Below, in pieces: positions 1 to 8,231 of a stretch of DNA of 45,091 bases (position 1 is its first letter; the number at the start of each line of letters is the position of its first letter). Where the stretch lies: assembly GCA_041946685.1 (NCBI GenBank), contig JBHGAV010000033.1:1-45091 (forward strand), in the 5' to 3' direction. The notes under the pieces were generated by a model. The model was given only the letters and a program-made list of their open reading frames with translations, was not told the origin of the DNA and ran no database searches. The DNA comes from JBHGAV01 sp041946685 (GTDB lineage: Bacteria > Acidobacteriota > Terriglobia > Bryobacterales > Bryobacteraceae). The position numbers were made by a program, and so were the translations under genes.

Positions 1-325
1 CAGGCCCCGGCCCGACGTATCTGCGTCCGGACGGATCGCCCACGCACTGGTAAGAAGCGTCGGCCAAGCAAACCGGGAGAGCCGCTTGAGGTGCCTCTAT
101 GTCATTGAAAACACTGTAGTGCGGGGCGAACCAGACCGCCGCTATCAGTTTCCGCGATAAACCAGGTTGCTGGAATAGACTACGGCTGATGCGGTCGATA
201 TGAGCCTTCATTCCGGAAGCCCGACTCTCGGGCGGAACACCATATAGTCAAACCAGGGAGCCGGTTACCCCGCAAATGAAGCCGCAAGTCTCGGTAGGGT
301 CGAAACGGGCCGCCAGAATTGTCGG
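1..325. other. Unassigned left edge, possible CDS tail
   Basis: No complete gene is seen. A plus-strand frame is open from base 2 to a TAA at 158-160 (52 codons, no start inside the window) and could be the tail of a gene beginning outside. Another frame ends at a TAA at 51-53. The translations resemble nothing I recognise, so the assignment stays open. Bases 161-325 show no convincing reading frame or structure. Confidence 0.25.
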
Positions 326-559
326 TTACCTGGTGGCCGCTCCAACAGCCACTCTCAGCGCGGCGGAAAGAACCGAGGCAAGGTACGCGCAGAGAGCTGC
401 CGCGGCCGCGCCGTGAAGCACGCGGAACCCGATCGGCATGCGTCTTGCTCGGCGCTGGATACTTGCGTGGCAGGTGGCCCGAACGCGTGCTCCGCGGCAC
501 GGGTCGGGCGCCTGTTCTGGCAGACCTCGCAGCGCGTCAAACAGCGGATCGTCGGACAT
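326..559 (-). CDS. Small membrane protein, candidate sigma-factor partner
   Basis: A 77-residue protein starting MSDDPLFDALR. The start is chosen because GAGGAG lies about six bases upstream of this ATG; a longer frame opening eight codons earlier has no such site. Residues 1-40 are polar and arginine-rich with two cysteines, and the last 30 form one hydrophobic, alanine-rich segment likely to span the membrane. It overlaps by 23 bases the end of the broken ECF sigma factor upstream. In that position a small membrane protein would be expected to act as a partner or anti-sigma of the sigma factor, but no zf-HC2 zinc motif (HxxxCxxC) is visible. The role is inferred from position only. It could also be a relic, since its presumed partner is dead. 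Confidence 0.5.
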   Translation of the reverse strand: MSDDPLFDALRGLPEQAPDPCRGARVRATCHASIQRRARRMPIGFRVLHGAAAAALCAYLASVLSAALRVAVGAATR

Positions 560-768
560 AACTTCGCTCCTCGGTCTGTTCAAGCAGGCCGCTCGCTTTC
601 AGTTCGCGCGAGATCTGCGCGCGTGCCCGGCTGAGGCGACGGCGACTTCTCATCAGGTCACAACAGCACTTCCGAGGCAACGTCGGCGTTATTCGATAAT
701 CGACGCAGGAAGTTGTACAGGCGGGTGTTGAACGTGTTGTACACGTCGTCGAATCCGTTCGCGTGGGC
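537..768 (-). pseudogene. ECF sigma-70 factor remnant with internal deletion
   Basis: Two minus-strand frames carry the two ends of an ECF sigma factor. Bases 661-768 encode a region-2.1-like start including FDDVYNTFNTRLYNFLRRLS, which then meets a TGA. One frame over, bases 537-659 encode LSRARAQISRELKASGLL, which looks like the final helix after region 4. About 120 residues of a normal protein of about 180 (rest of region 2, the linker, most of region 4) are missing. No good start codon lies in frame upstream of the first piece, so the true 5' end is unclear. The tail overlaps the downstream small membrane gene by 23 bases, as in intact sigma/partner pairs. What is seen is the two motifs in different frames; the family call is recognition by eye. 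Confidence 0.5.
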
Positions 769-960
769 CTGCGTCGCAATCGGAATGCGACGGCACGGCC
801 AGATGCAGACTTCGAGCCTCGTGGGCCTCGGCCTGCAAGCGGGTGTCTACGGGCAAGGAGAGTGCAAGCCATTGCACGGGACGCCGCCGTGGCGTACGAT
901 GTATCTACTCTGCGGAGGTCTCTGCTAGGAACCCGCGGACGGTAGGAGGTTTGGGCATCC
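769..960. other. Intergenic stretch before the GH5-like gene
   Basis: No credible coding frame is seen here. The stretch probably holds the promoter of the downstream glycosidase and any lost 5' end of the sigma remnant. AGGAGG occurs about 11 bases before the ATG at 961. No clear -35/-10 pair was found. Confidence 0.3.
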
Positions 961-2211
961 ATGGGTACACGAACTGGCAATTTTGTTGCGGCGTTCGCCG
1001 TGCTGACTTTGCTGGCCGCGGGGCCGGCCATCGCGCAGCGGCGTGTTCCAAGAGACCTGTCGGGAGTCCGCGGATTCAACTACATGTCTGCGGGAACCAG
1101 CGGCCACACGGAGCATTGGCAGAAATACAGCGCGGCGGATACCGAGCGCGACCTGGATTTCGCGAAGCGCCTGCAGTTGAATCAGATGCGCGTGCTCATC
1201 CCTTCGCAGCCATGGTCCCAGAATAGAGAAGCGTTTCTGAAGAACTTGCAGCACCTGGTGCGGGCCGCGCATCAGCGGGGGATCGGCGTGATGCCGACGT
1301 TGATGTATCCGCAGGGCCTTCCCGCCAACAAGGAACGTTGGCCGGAAATGAAGCCGTGGGCTGCGGACATGGTCGCCGCCATCGGTAAAGAGCCGGGCCT
1401 GGCTTTCTGGGACGTGGCGAACGAGCCCGAGTGCTGCACGCTGCCCCCATCCGACGCCGTCAAGCTCCGCATGGAACACGCGATGTACATGGCGAAGCTG
1501 TTTCATGATCTGGACCCCGTGACTCCGGTGACCATCGGCGCCACGTTCACCGACAACATGATCGCAATGAACGACGCCGTGGACGTTCTCTCGTTCCACA
1601 ACTACCTGCAAACCCGCGGGGCGATCGCGGCCGATATCGCCAAGGCTAAGGCGTTCGCGGCCAAGGTCAACAAGCCGCTCATCAACACGGAGATCGGCTG
1701 CATCGCGCGCGCCAACCCGTATGACGTCGCGCTCGAAGAGCACATGAAGGCGAACGTCGGCTGGTACATCTGGGAGCTGATGATCACGCACTCGTGGGGG
1801 ACCGTGCATGGAGTGTTTCATTCGGACGGCACAATACGTGATCCTTCGATCGTTGCCGCGCTGCTGGGCATGTTCCGGGACCGCCACGAGAACGTGATCC
1901 AGACCGTCCCGGACCGCGAGGGCTACGTCTCGCGTGCCGTGGCGAGCAACAAGAAGTGGCTGGTGGACACGAATTCGACGTGGGAGCTCGGTCTGGATCT
2001 CGCCGAGATCTCCGCGAATCTGCTGGAGGCCGGCGAACTCATCGCTATGTACGATCCGCCGACGAGGACCGTGGAATTGCTGCGGAAGGGCGCGCCGAAC
2101 ATGGCGGCGCTGCGGGCCGCGATCGAGAAGTACACGGCGATTCTGGAACCGTTCCAGATTCCGGAGGGCGATCCGCGACGCACCGCCCGACCGCCGGCGT
2201 CTTATCACTAG
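961..2211 (+). CDS. Secreted GH5-like glycoside hydrolase
   Basis: A 416-residue protein with a Sec-type signal peptide (residues 1-25, hydrophobic core AAFAVLTLLAAGPA, likely cut after AIA). The rest looks like a clan GH-A (beta/alpha)8 barrel. WDVANEPE carries the expected acid/base Glu155, and INTEIGC carries the expected nucleophile Glu244. Spacing and context fit GH5-type cellulases, mannanases and related enzymes; the substrate cannot be told from sequence. It would act in the periplasm or outside the cell. The neighbouring GH3 enzyme and sugar symporter suggest plant or microbial glycan use. The start is the only in-frame ATG before the signal peptide, with AGGAGG somewhat far (11 bases) upstream. 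The long antisense frame 925-2208 is a GC-bias shadow. The family is fairly sure, the exact GH family less so. Confidence 0.8.
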   Translation: MGTRTGNFVAAFAVLTLLAAGPAIAQRRVPRDLSGVRGFNYMSAGTSGHTEHWQKYSAADTERDLDFAKRLQLNQMRVLIPSQPWSQNREAFLKNLQHLVRAAHQRGIGVMPTLMYPQGLPANKERWPEMKPWAADMVAAIGKEPGLAFWDVANEPECCTLPPSDAVKLRMEHAMYMAKLFHDLDPVTPVTIGATFTDNMIAMNDAVDVLSFHNYLQTRGAIAADIAKAKAFAAKVNKPLINTEIGCIARANPYDVALEEHMKANVGWYIWELMITHSWGTVHGVFHSDGTIRDPSIVAALLGMFRDRHENVIQTVPDREGYVSRAVASNKKWLVDTNSTWELGLDLAEISANLLEAGELIAMYDPPTRTVELLRKGAPNMAALRAAIEKYTAILEPFQIPEGDPRRTARPPASYH

Positions 2212-2312
2212 CCGGCGTTCGCCCAGCGAAACGAAAGCCCGGGCCGAGGCGCGAAGGCCGGCGCCCGGGGAGCTCAGAATCGGTCGTCGTCACCCCTGAG
2301 GAATCGCCCGCG

Positions 2313-2684
2313 TCAGTGATCCAGCACCGAGCCATCGAAGCTGTCCGACCGCGCCGGGAATTCCCACTCGGGCGCGTTTCGTTCGTTCTCGATCAGGTTG
2401 TCGTCGAGCTCGATGCCGAGGTCGAACTTCGGCCCGACGACCTCGCGGATCGCCGCGACCTTTTCGACGATACCGTCGATGAAATCGGGATTCATCGTGC
2501 GCAACGTGTCGACCGGGATGATCTCGATCCGGGTGATCTTGATCGCCGGCCGTGGATCTATCAGGACGCGGGAAGCAGGCGTAGGGACCTGCGCTCCGCA
2601 GACGAGCCGCTCGCTCGCCAGCAGGCCGGTCATTCCGGCGGTGACGTTCCTGAACCACTGGCGTCGCGAGACGGGCCGGGTCAT
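2313..2684 (-). pseudogene. Collapsed enolase-superfamily dehydratase/racemase
   Basis: A continuous 123-codon frame made of three pieces of a protein that is normally about 400 residues. Residues 1-50 hold a Tat-type leader (SRRQWF, then a short hydrophobic stretch), followed by IKITRIEIIPV, typical of the first strand of the mandelate racemase/muconate lactonizing N-domain. Residues 68-94 (DFIDGIVEKVAAIREVVGPKFDLGIELD) resemble the barrel segment just before the metal-binding region. Residues 95-123 resemble the extreme C-terminus (NERNAPEWEFP...DGSV). The metal ligands and catalytic Lys/His are absent, so it cannot be an active enolase-fold enzyme. All junctions keep the reading frame, so a short exported product could still be made. 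A frame extending upstream to 2760 is not needed. Confidence 0.6.
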
Positions 2685-2772
2685 GGAACCGCTGAGGGGT
2701 CAGCAGATTATCGCCGATTCGTAGCAGAGAGTCCGAAACGCGTCCCTGACGGGTAGCCAACGCCCCTCTGGA

Positions 2773-4392
2773 CTACCGCCCTCCCGGGCCCCGGTTGGGG
2801 CTGGGTGGGATCGTATCCAGCACCAGATATGCGGGCCGATCGGTATCCGGTTCGGCTTTCGACACTACATTGATGTTCATCCGCTGATAGTTCGTCTTGG
2901 CTTCGTACGGCGGCCAGCGGGGCAGGCCCGCGCCGTTCGGGTTGCCGGTCTTAATGAAGTTCACGAAGTAGCCCTGCATTGTCTGAGAGACCTTGCGGTC
3001 ATCCTGATCCCACGGGTACCGCGTGTCCAGATCGAGATTGCCCATGGCGTACTGGATCTCGGCCGAATGCACCGCTCCGCGCGCAGCCACGGCATTCTGC
3101 GGCGGCGGCTGGCCGGGCGTTCCCAGGAACTTCGGCCGGACGCGCGTGTACAGGTAGCGGTAAACAGGCTTCCCGCTTGTCTTCGCGTGCATCTCCGTGA
3201 ACTTCCATGTACCAAGAGAGATGAACCGCGCGCTGGCGAGCGCCATGGCCGCGTCGAGAACCTCGTCCGGCGTCTTGGGGCTATAGACCTTGAGAACCTT
3301 GTCTGCGTCGTTCGGGTAGAGCCTCTTGACGGCGGCAACGAAGTTCTCCGGCGTGGGCTCGGACTGCCCCAAAACGGAACGCGCGCCGGATTCCTCGGAG
3401 TTCGATCCGGCCAGCAACGGAATCTTTGCCTGTTCGCCGGCTTCGAGCACCTCGGACTGCTGCTTCGTCATGAAGTAGCCGTCCACGTTCACTCCCAGGC
3501 CCATCCGGATGCCGGCCTTCTGGACCGCCGCCTGAAGCTCGGTCGCGCTCAGGGCGCGCAGCGCGGCCAGGTTCGGCGCGCCCACCGCCTGGGCGAGCTT
3601 GACTCCGTTGTTTTCGCTATCGGCGAACGGCGTCAGGGTTGCATTGGAAACGTAGGAGCCGCTCTCGCAGATCGCGCCTGCGATCATGTTCTTCGTGAGC
3701 GGGCTGGTGACGTGCAGGCTGACGGACATGGAGCCCGCCGATTCGCCCGCTATGGTAATGCGCTTCGGATCGCCGCCAAACGCGGCGATGTTCTCCCGCA
3801 CCCACTTGAGCGCCGCATATTGGTCGAGCAGACCGTAGTTGCCGGAGGCGTGGTGGGGAGATTCCTGCGTAAGTTCGGGATGGGCGAAGAAGCCGAAGAT
3901 ATTCGTGCGGTAGTTGATCGACACGGCCACGATACCCTTGCGGGCCATGGCCTCGCCGTCGTAGCGCGGCTCGGAGCCGTCGCCATTCTGGAAGCCGCCA
4001 CCGAATATATAGACGAGTACGGGCAGTTTCTCCTTGCCGGTCTTGGCGGGAGTCCAGACATTGAGGTAGAGGCAGTCTTCGCTCATGCCATCGCCGCGCA
4101 TCCAATAATCGTTGTTCGGGGAGAGGCGCTGCATGCAGGTGGGGCCGAACTTGTCCGCGTTGCGCACGCCGGTCCAGTTCTTCACCGGCTGCGGCTCGCG
4201 CCAGCGAAGGTCACCCACGGGAGGCTGGCCGAACGGAATTCCCTTGAAGCTTCGAACGCCATCTCTGGCAGGCACGGTCGATTCCAGCACGCCGTTCGCT
4301 ATCTTTACGCGGTCAGCGGCAAGCGCCTGACCGGTCAGGCACCCGGCCAGAATCACAGCACAGGCGCCAATTGCTGCAACTGAGGTGTCCAT
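2773..4392 (-). CDS. Exported type-B carboxylesterase
   Basis: A 539-residue alpha/beta-hydrolase of the carboxylesterase type B (PnbA/cholinesterase-like) family, which hydrolyses carboxylic esters. EDCLYLNVW is the family signature. GESAGS holds the nucleophile Ser218, GSNSEESGAR probably supplies the acidic residue, and the HSAEI segment of GAVHSAEIQYAMG supplies the His. The oxyanion-hole motif GGGF is present. The start is placed at the ATG opening MDTSVAAIGACAV because a signal peptide begins there and AGGA lies just upstream; the frame is open to 4515 but the extra 41 residues look non-coding. The leader contains LAGC, so it could be a lipoprotein; alternatively it is cut after ALA. 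It sits alone between genes of different function, and its substrate is unknown. Length matches the family. Confidence 0.9.
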   Translation of the reverse strand: MDTSVAAIGACAVILAGCLTGQALAADRVKIANGVLESTVPARDGVRSFKGIPFGQPPVGDLRWREPQPVKNWTGVRNADKFGPTCMQRLSPNNDYWMRGDGMSEDCLYLNVWTPAKTGKEKLPVLVYIFGGGFQNGDGSEPRYDGEAMARKGIVAVSINYRTNIFGFFAHPELTQESPHHASGNYGLLDQYAALKWVRENIAAFGGDPKRITIAGESAGSMSVSLHVTSPLTKNMIAGAICESGSYVSNATLTPFADSENNGVKLAQAVGAPNLAALRALSATELQAAVQKAGIRMGLGVNVDGYFMTKQQSEVLEAGEQAKIPLLAGSNSEESGARSVLGQSEPTPENFVAAVKRLYPNDADKVLKVYSPKTPDEVLDAAMALASARFISLGTWKFTEMHAKTSGKPVYRYLYTRVRPKFLGTPGQPPPQNAVAARGAVHSAEIQYAMGNLDLDTRYPWDQDDRKVSQTMQGYFVNFIKTGNPNGAGLPRWPPYEAKTNYQRMNINVVSKAEPDTDRPAYLVLDTIPPSPNRGPGGR

Positions 4393-4511
4393 AGGTCCTA
4401 ATTCTAGCCTTCCGATGCGCCCGATGGCACCTGCCCCGCAAGGGCGCATGAGTACGCCGTCCGCCGAACGGAGAATGCCGCCGGCCCTGAAAGCCGGACG
4501 GGCAGCGTACG

Positions 4512-5720
4512 TCACTTTCCGCTACCAATGTTGAAGGGGCGGGAGAAGCCCACACCGGCTGCGCCTGCGGCCATCAGAAGTCCGGCAAAGCCGAAGGCCA
4601 CGGTCGGCCCCGCCGCGCTCCATAGCCACCCCGTCGCCAGACTGCTCACGAAGTCTCCGGCGCCGTTCACCATCGAGAGAAGACCGAAGCCCGCCCCGCG
4701 TTGGCGTGGAGGCACCAACTCGGCAGCTAATGAATCTTCGAGGGTCTCTTCGATGCCCACGTACGCCCCGCCAAGAGCAAACACGAGCACCAGCACCGGA
4801 AGCGATCCGGCGCTCATAGCAAGCAACAGAGCGACGAGCGCCCCCAGCGCATATCCGGCCGCGAGCAGCTTCCGCTTGGAGAGCCGGTCGGCCAGCCACC
4901 CGGCTGGATAGGAACTGGCCGCATAGCAGATGTTGTGCAGGGCATAGAGCGCCACGGCCGTGCTCGCCGCCGCGGCTGCGCCGGCGCGGGGCGCCAGAAC
5001 GGAGGTCGCGTAAAGAATCATCAGCGAGTGAGCGAAGTCGCCCGCTCCGAACAAGCCGATCCAGCGCAGCAACCGGAGATACGGCGGCGGAAGGTCCCGA
5101 TAGCTGGCCAGCAGCCGGCGCGGGTGAGGTTCTCGCGCAGGAGTCTCCTGCACGAGTTGCGTGATGGCGAGCACGGCCAGCAATGCAGGGACCGTCGCCC
5201 AGAGCATCAGGTCGCGCCCCGCCAGCCCGGATTTCAGCAGCAGGAGCGTCGCCACCGGAGCAAGCACCGCGCCCAGCGTGTCCATGGTTCGCTCAAAGCC
5301 GAAAGCGCGTCCGTAGTAGTCCGGCGTCACCGCCTCCGCCAAGAGCGCCTTCCGGGGCGGCGTCCGCAGGCCGCGGGCGATCCAAGAGAGCGTACGCCCG
5401 GCAAGGACGATGAGCCAGTGTCCCGCCGTGGCGATGACCAGCGTCGCCGCCGCCATCACCCCGTAACCGGAAGCACACAGCGGCTTCCGGCGCCGCAGGC
5501 GGTCGGTCCACCAACCGCCATAGAGCTTGGCGACCGAGGAGAGCCCATCGGCGACACCCTCAATCGTGCCCAAAGCGGCGGCAGCCACCCCCAGCGTAGC
5601 CAGCAGGCCGGGCAGCAGGGAGGTAACCGTCTCGTGGCTCAGGTCGCTCAGCAGCGAAGCCATCCCAATGCCGAGCACCGTGCGATTCAGCCAGGAGCCG
5701 CGTCTCCGGGGCACGCTCAC
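4512..5720 (-). CDS. MFS transporter
   Basis: A 402-residue major facilitator superfamily protein with about twelve hydrophobic segments. Loop 2-3 reads GGWWTDRLRRRKP, matching the MFS motif A pattern. The segment SDLSHETVTSLLPGLL near the N-terminus and RGLRTPPRKALLAEAV in the fifth loop are typical of a prokaryotic MFS subgroup whose substrates are mostly unknown. The start is a GTG at 5720: an ATG two bases earlier is followed at once by TGA, and GGGGA lies about six bases before the GTG. Only one base separates it from the stop codon of the MOT1-type transporter upstream (5722-5724), so the two are probably co-transcribed. That suggests, but does not show, a link to oxyanion or metal handling. 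Confidence 0.85.
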   Translation of the reverse strand: MSVPRRRGSWLNRTVLGIGMASLLSDLSHETVTSLLPGLLATLGVAAAALGTIEGVADGLSSVAKLYGGWWTDRLRRRKPLCASGYGVMAAATLVIATAGHWLIVLAGRTLSWIARGLRTPPRKALLAEAVTPDYYGRAFGFERTMDTLGAVLAPVATLLLLKSGLAGRDLMLWATVPALLAVLAITQLVQETPAREPHPRRLLASYRDLPPPYLRLLRWIGLFGAGDFAHSLMILYATSVLAPRAGAAAAASTAVALYALHNICYAASSYPAGWLADRLSKRKLLAAGYALGALVALLLAMSAGSLPVLVLVFALGGAYVGIEETLEDSLAAELVPPRQRGAGFGLLSMVNGAGDFVSSLATGWLWSAAGPTVAFGFAGLLMAAGAAGVGFSRPFNIGSGK

Positions 5721-5721
5721 A

Positions 5722-6921
5722 TTATGTCCCCAGCCGGACCAGCCCCCGACGCATCAGGTGGTAGCAGGCCAGCCCCAGCAGAAGTCCGACCAGATAACCG
5801 TAGGGCACCGAACTGGCCACAACTCCAATCAGCGCCGCCAGCAGAAAACTCGCACGGTCGCCGGAGAGGTCGCGCATCAATGTCAGCAGCGTGAGCGACT
5901 CGAACAGCAGAAGCACTCCGAGCACCGGCAGCGGGAAGACCTGGATCACGGTATGAAAGCCCGGCCCGAAAAAGAGCCCCAGCACCACGTACATCATGCC
6001 GTAGATGATGACCGACCCTCCGGTCCTGCCTCCGAAGGCATAGTGGCCCGCCATGCCGCCCGAGCCGTGGCAGGTCGGGATGCCACTCAGGAAGGGATTC
6101 ACCAGGTTCATCAGCGAATAGGTCCATCCGATTCGCCGCGCCGTGGTCCGTCTCTCGGGGAACAAGTCTTCGGCGAGTTGCCGGGTAGCCAGCACGGAAT
6201 TGGCGATCGAAAGCGGAATCTGAGGCAGCGCCAGCAGGAGGAATCCTGTCCAGACATCCGGCAACGTGGGCAGATGCCCCACGGGGAGATGAAATCCCAC
6301 GGAGCCGGCCAGGGCAGGGCCGTTGAGCTTGAAGGCGAAGGCGTAGACGGCTCCCAAGGCAACCAGAATCACCGCGGCGGGCACGCGCCGCCGCCCGATC
6401 AGAACAAGGGTGACTGCGAAGCCGGCTGCCGCCAGCCACCAGCCGGCCCTCCCGTCCGACGGGACGAACTCCTTCAGTGCGATGCCCGCCAGTTGCAGCC
6501 CAAGCCCGCACTGAATGCCGCGAATCACCGGCTTCGGCACGACGCGGTTGATCCACTCCAGCAGTCCCGTAGCCGTGAGGATCAACATACTCAGGCCGAT
6601 GGCCAGGCCGCCGCCATAGAGCACATTGGCCGGCAGCTTCTGCGCGATCACCAGCGCTGCCATCGCCTTGAGCGGTTGGACCGGCATCGGCATCCGGTAA
6701 CGTAGAGCCGTGGCAATCTGCATCAGGCCGAACACAGTCAGCACGCTGGCAGCATCGAGGCGGGAGGCCAGCGCCATCCCGACGATCAGGGGGAGATCCG
6801 TGCCCATGTCGCCGAGCGCACCGGACCATTCCTGCCGGTCGAAACGGAGGCGGGAGGCGGAGGCGGCGGTATTCACAGACGGCTCGGAAACGTCTGGCGG
6901 TGGCACCTGTCGTGTTAACAT
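5722..6921 (-). CDS. MOT1-type molybdate/sulfate transporter
   Basis: A 399-residue membrane protein with about ten hydrophobic segments. GALGDMGTDLPLIVGMA near the N-terminus, MPVQPLKAMAAL, and CHGSGGMAGHYAFGGRTG in the second half are hallmark motifs of the MOT1 branch related to SulP, whose plant members take up molybdate. The start is the ATG inside a 15-base palindrome at 6912-6926; no strong ribosome-binding site precedes it, so a GTG some 60 bases downstream (VNTAASAS) remains possible. The frame extends upstream to 7008, across the divergent regulator's start, which is unlikely. The divergent HTH/PBP gene is a plausible oxyanion-sensing regulator. The exact anion (molybdate, tungstate or sulfate) is inferred. 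Confidence 0.85.
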   Translation of the reverse strand: MLTRQVPPPDVSEPSVNTAASASRLRFDRQEWSGALGDMGTDLPLIVGMALASRLDAASVLTVFGLMQIATALRYRMPMPVQPLKAMAALVIAQKLPANVLYGGGLAIGLSMLILTATGLLEWINRVVPKPVIRGIQCGLGLQLAGIALKEFVPSDGRAGWWLAAAGFAVTLVLIGRRRVPAAVILVALGAVYAFAFKLNGPALAGSVGFHLPVGHLPTLPDVWTGFLLLALPQIPLSIANSVLATRQLAEDLFPERRTTARRIGWTYSLMNLVNPFLSGIPTCHGSGGMAGHYAFGGRTGGSVIIYGMMYVVLGLFFGPGFHTVIQVFPLPVLGVLLLFESLTLLTLMRDLSGDRASFLLAALIGVVASSVPYGYLVGLLLGLACYHLMRRGLVRLGT

Positions 6922-6926
6922 AACAC
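6912..6926. promoter_or_regulatory. Perfect palindrome, candidate operator
   Basis: GTGTTAACATAACAC is an exact inverted repeat: two six-base arms around ACA. It lies between the divergent regulator and the MOT1-type transporter and covers the transporter's ATG (6919-6921). It is 46 bases upstream of the regulator's ATG. Binding here by the HTH protein would block transporter expression directly and could also autoregulate. The repeat is seen; the operator role is inferred. Confidence 0.55.
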
Positions 6927-6972
6927 AGTCGCGGGAAAAGATTCCTTTGGGCGAGCGACAAGGGAGGTCAGC

Positions 6973-8088
6973 ATGGCAGTCACAAGTCACCTCGCTGCCA
7001 TCCGCCATGAGCGGGGAGTCGCCGCCGCGGACCTTGCAAAGCGGGCGGGCGTGAGCCGCCAGACGATCTACGCCATCGAGTCTGGCAGCTACGTGCCGAA
7101 CACGACTCTGGCTCTGCGGCTCGCGCGCGAGCTGGCGGTCTCGGTCGAGGATCTATTCTCGCTGAGCGAGGCCGGCGTCCATACGGAAGAGACGGTGCGG
7201 GCGACTCTGCTCTCCTCATCGCAAGAGGAAGCCAACCGGGGCGTGAGGCTTGCCCGGCTGAAGGACCGGTGGGTGGCCGCCTCCGTGGACAGCGTTCCGC
7301 ACTACCTGCCCGACGCCGATGGCATTGTCACGCACCCCGCCAGAGGACCCTCGGAAGCCTCGGTCCATCTCATCGGCGCTGCCGAGACGCTCAGCAAGCG
7401 GCTTTTCATCGCCGGTTGCGATCCGGCCCTCGGATGGCTGGCGCGCATGGCGGAGAAGCTTTCGGGTGTCGAGATCGTGACGGTGCCCGCTTCCAGCCGG
7501 CGCGCGCTGGAGTGGTTGAAGCGCGGTTTGGTTCACATCGCCGGAAGCCATCTGGAAGACCCGCACTCGGGGGAGTTCAATCTGCCCTTCCTCCGGCGGC
7601 TCATGCCGCGGGAGGATCTTGCCGTAGTGACGTTCGCCCGGTGGGAAGAGGGGTTCGTGGTGGCGAGAGGAAATCCCTTCGGAATCCGGCAGGCCGGCGA
7701 TCTGGTGCACCCCAGAATCCGTCTGATCAATCGAGAGACCGGCTCCGGCAGCCGGGCTCTGCTTGAGTCCTTGCTGGGAAAGGCGGGGATTCCATACGGA
7801 AAAGTGAAAGGCTACGATCAGGTGGCCTCGGGCCACCTGGATGCCGCTCTTGCGGTCGCCAGCGGCGCCGCGGATTGCTGCGTCGCCACACCGTCGGCTG
7901 CGCGCGCCTTCGGCCTGGACTTCATTCCCCTTCACGGCGAAAGGTTCGACTTCGCGGTCCGCCGGGAGTTCCTCGATCATGCGGGGGTGCGATGCATCCT
8001 TGACGCGCTCCAGCGTGCGACGCTGCGCCGCAAGCTCGAGTCACTGGCCGGCTACGACACCTCTGAGACCGGCCGGGTCCTGGCCTGA
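6973..8088 (+). CDS. HTH + PBP-like transcriptional regulator
   Basis: A 371-residue one-component regulator. Residues 1-65 form an XRE-type helix-turn-helix (LAKRAGVSRQTIYAIESGSYVP, then LALRLARELAVSVEDLF). The remaining 270 residues resemble the periplasmic-binding-protein-like domain PF12727, with INRETGSGSRALLESLL and GYDQVASGHLDAALAVASGAADCCVATP, a fold shared with oxyanion-binding proteins such as ModA. GGGAGG five bases before the ATG supports the start. It is divergent from the MOT1-type transporter across an exact palindrome, so a job as a molybdate (or related anion) responsive repressor replacing ModE is plausible. No signal peptide, so it is cytoplasmic. The ligand is an inference. 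Confidence 0.85.
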   Translation: MAVTSHLAAIRHERGVAAADLAKRAGVSRQTIYAIESGSYVPNTTLALRLARELAVSVEDLFSLSEAGVHTEETVRATLLSSSQEEANRGVRLARLKDRWVAASVDSVPHYLPDADGIVTHPARGPSEASVHLIGAAETLSKRLFIAGCDPALGWLARMAEKLSGVEIVTVPASSRRALEWLKRGLVHIAGSHLEDPHSGEFNLPFLRRLMPREDLAVVTFARWEEGFVVARGNPFGIRQAGDLVHPRIRLINRETGSGSRALLESLLGKAGIPYGKVKGYDQVASGHLDAALAVASGAADCCVATPSAARAFGLDFIPLHGERFDFAVRREFLDHAGVRCILDALQRATLRRKLESLAGYDTSETGRVLA

Positions 8089-8231
8089 GGACTCCCGGCG
8101 GTGGAGGAGTCGGCGGGCAGGCGAAAGTGCCGCTTTTGGTCCACCCATTGCAGGCGTTAAGATGTACCGTAGCCCTGCAGGCTTGACTGGCCGGGTGGAA
8201 GGCGGACAATGCCCCCCACGGAAAGGAACTC

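Noticed and set aside
925..2208. 427-codon minus-strand open frame
   Set aside because: It is antisense to the GH5-like gene, which has a signal peptide and both catalytic glutamates in the right places; the antisense product is Arg/His-rich and unrecognisable.
3067..4383. 438-codon plus-strand open frame
   Set aside because: It is antisense to the carboxylesterase and lacks any recognisable motif.
4393..4515. 41-residue N-terminal extension of the carboxylesterase
   Set aside because: The downstream ATG begins a clear signal peptide with AGGA upstream. The extension is Arg/Gly-rich and would bury the signal peptide.
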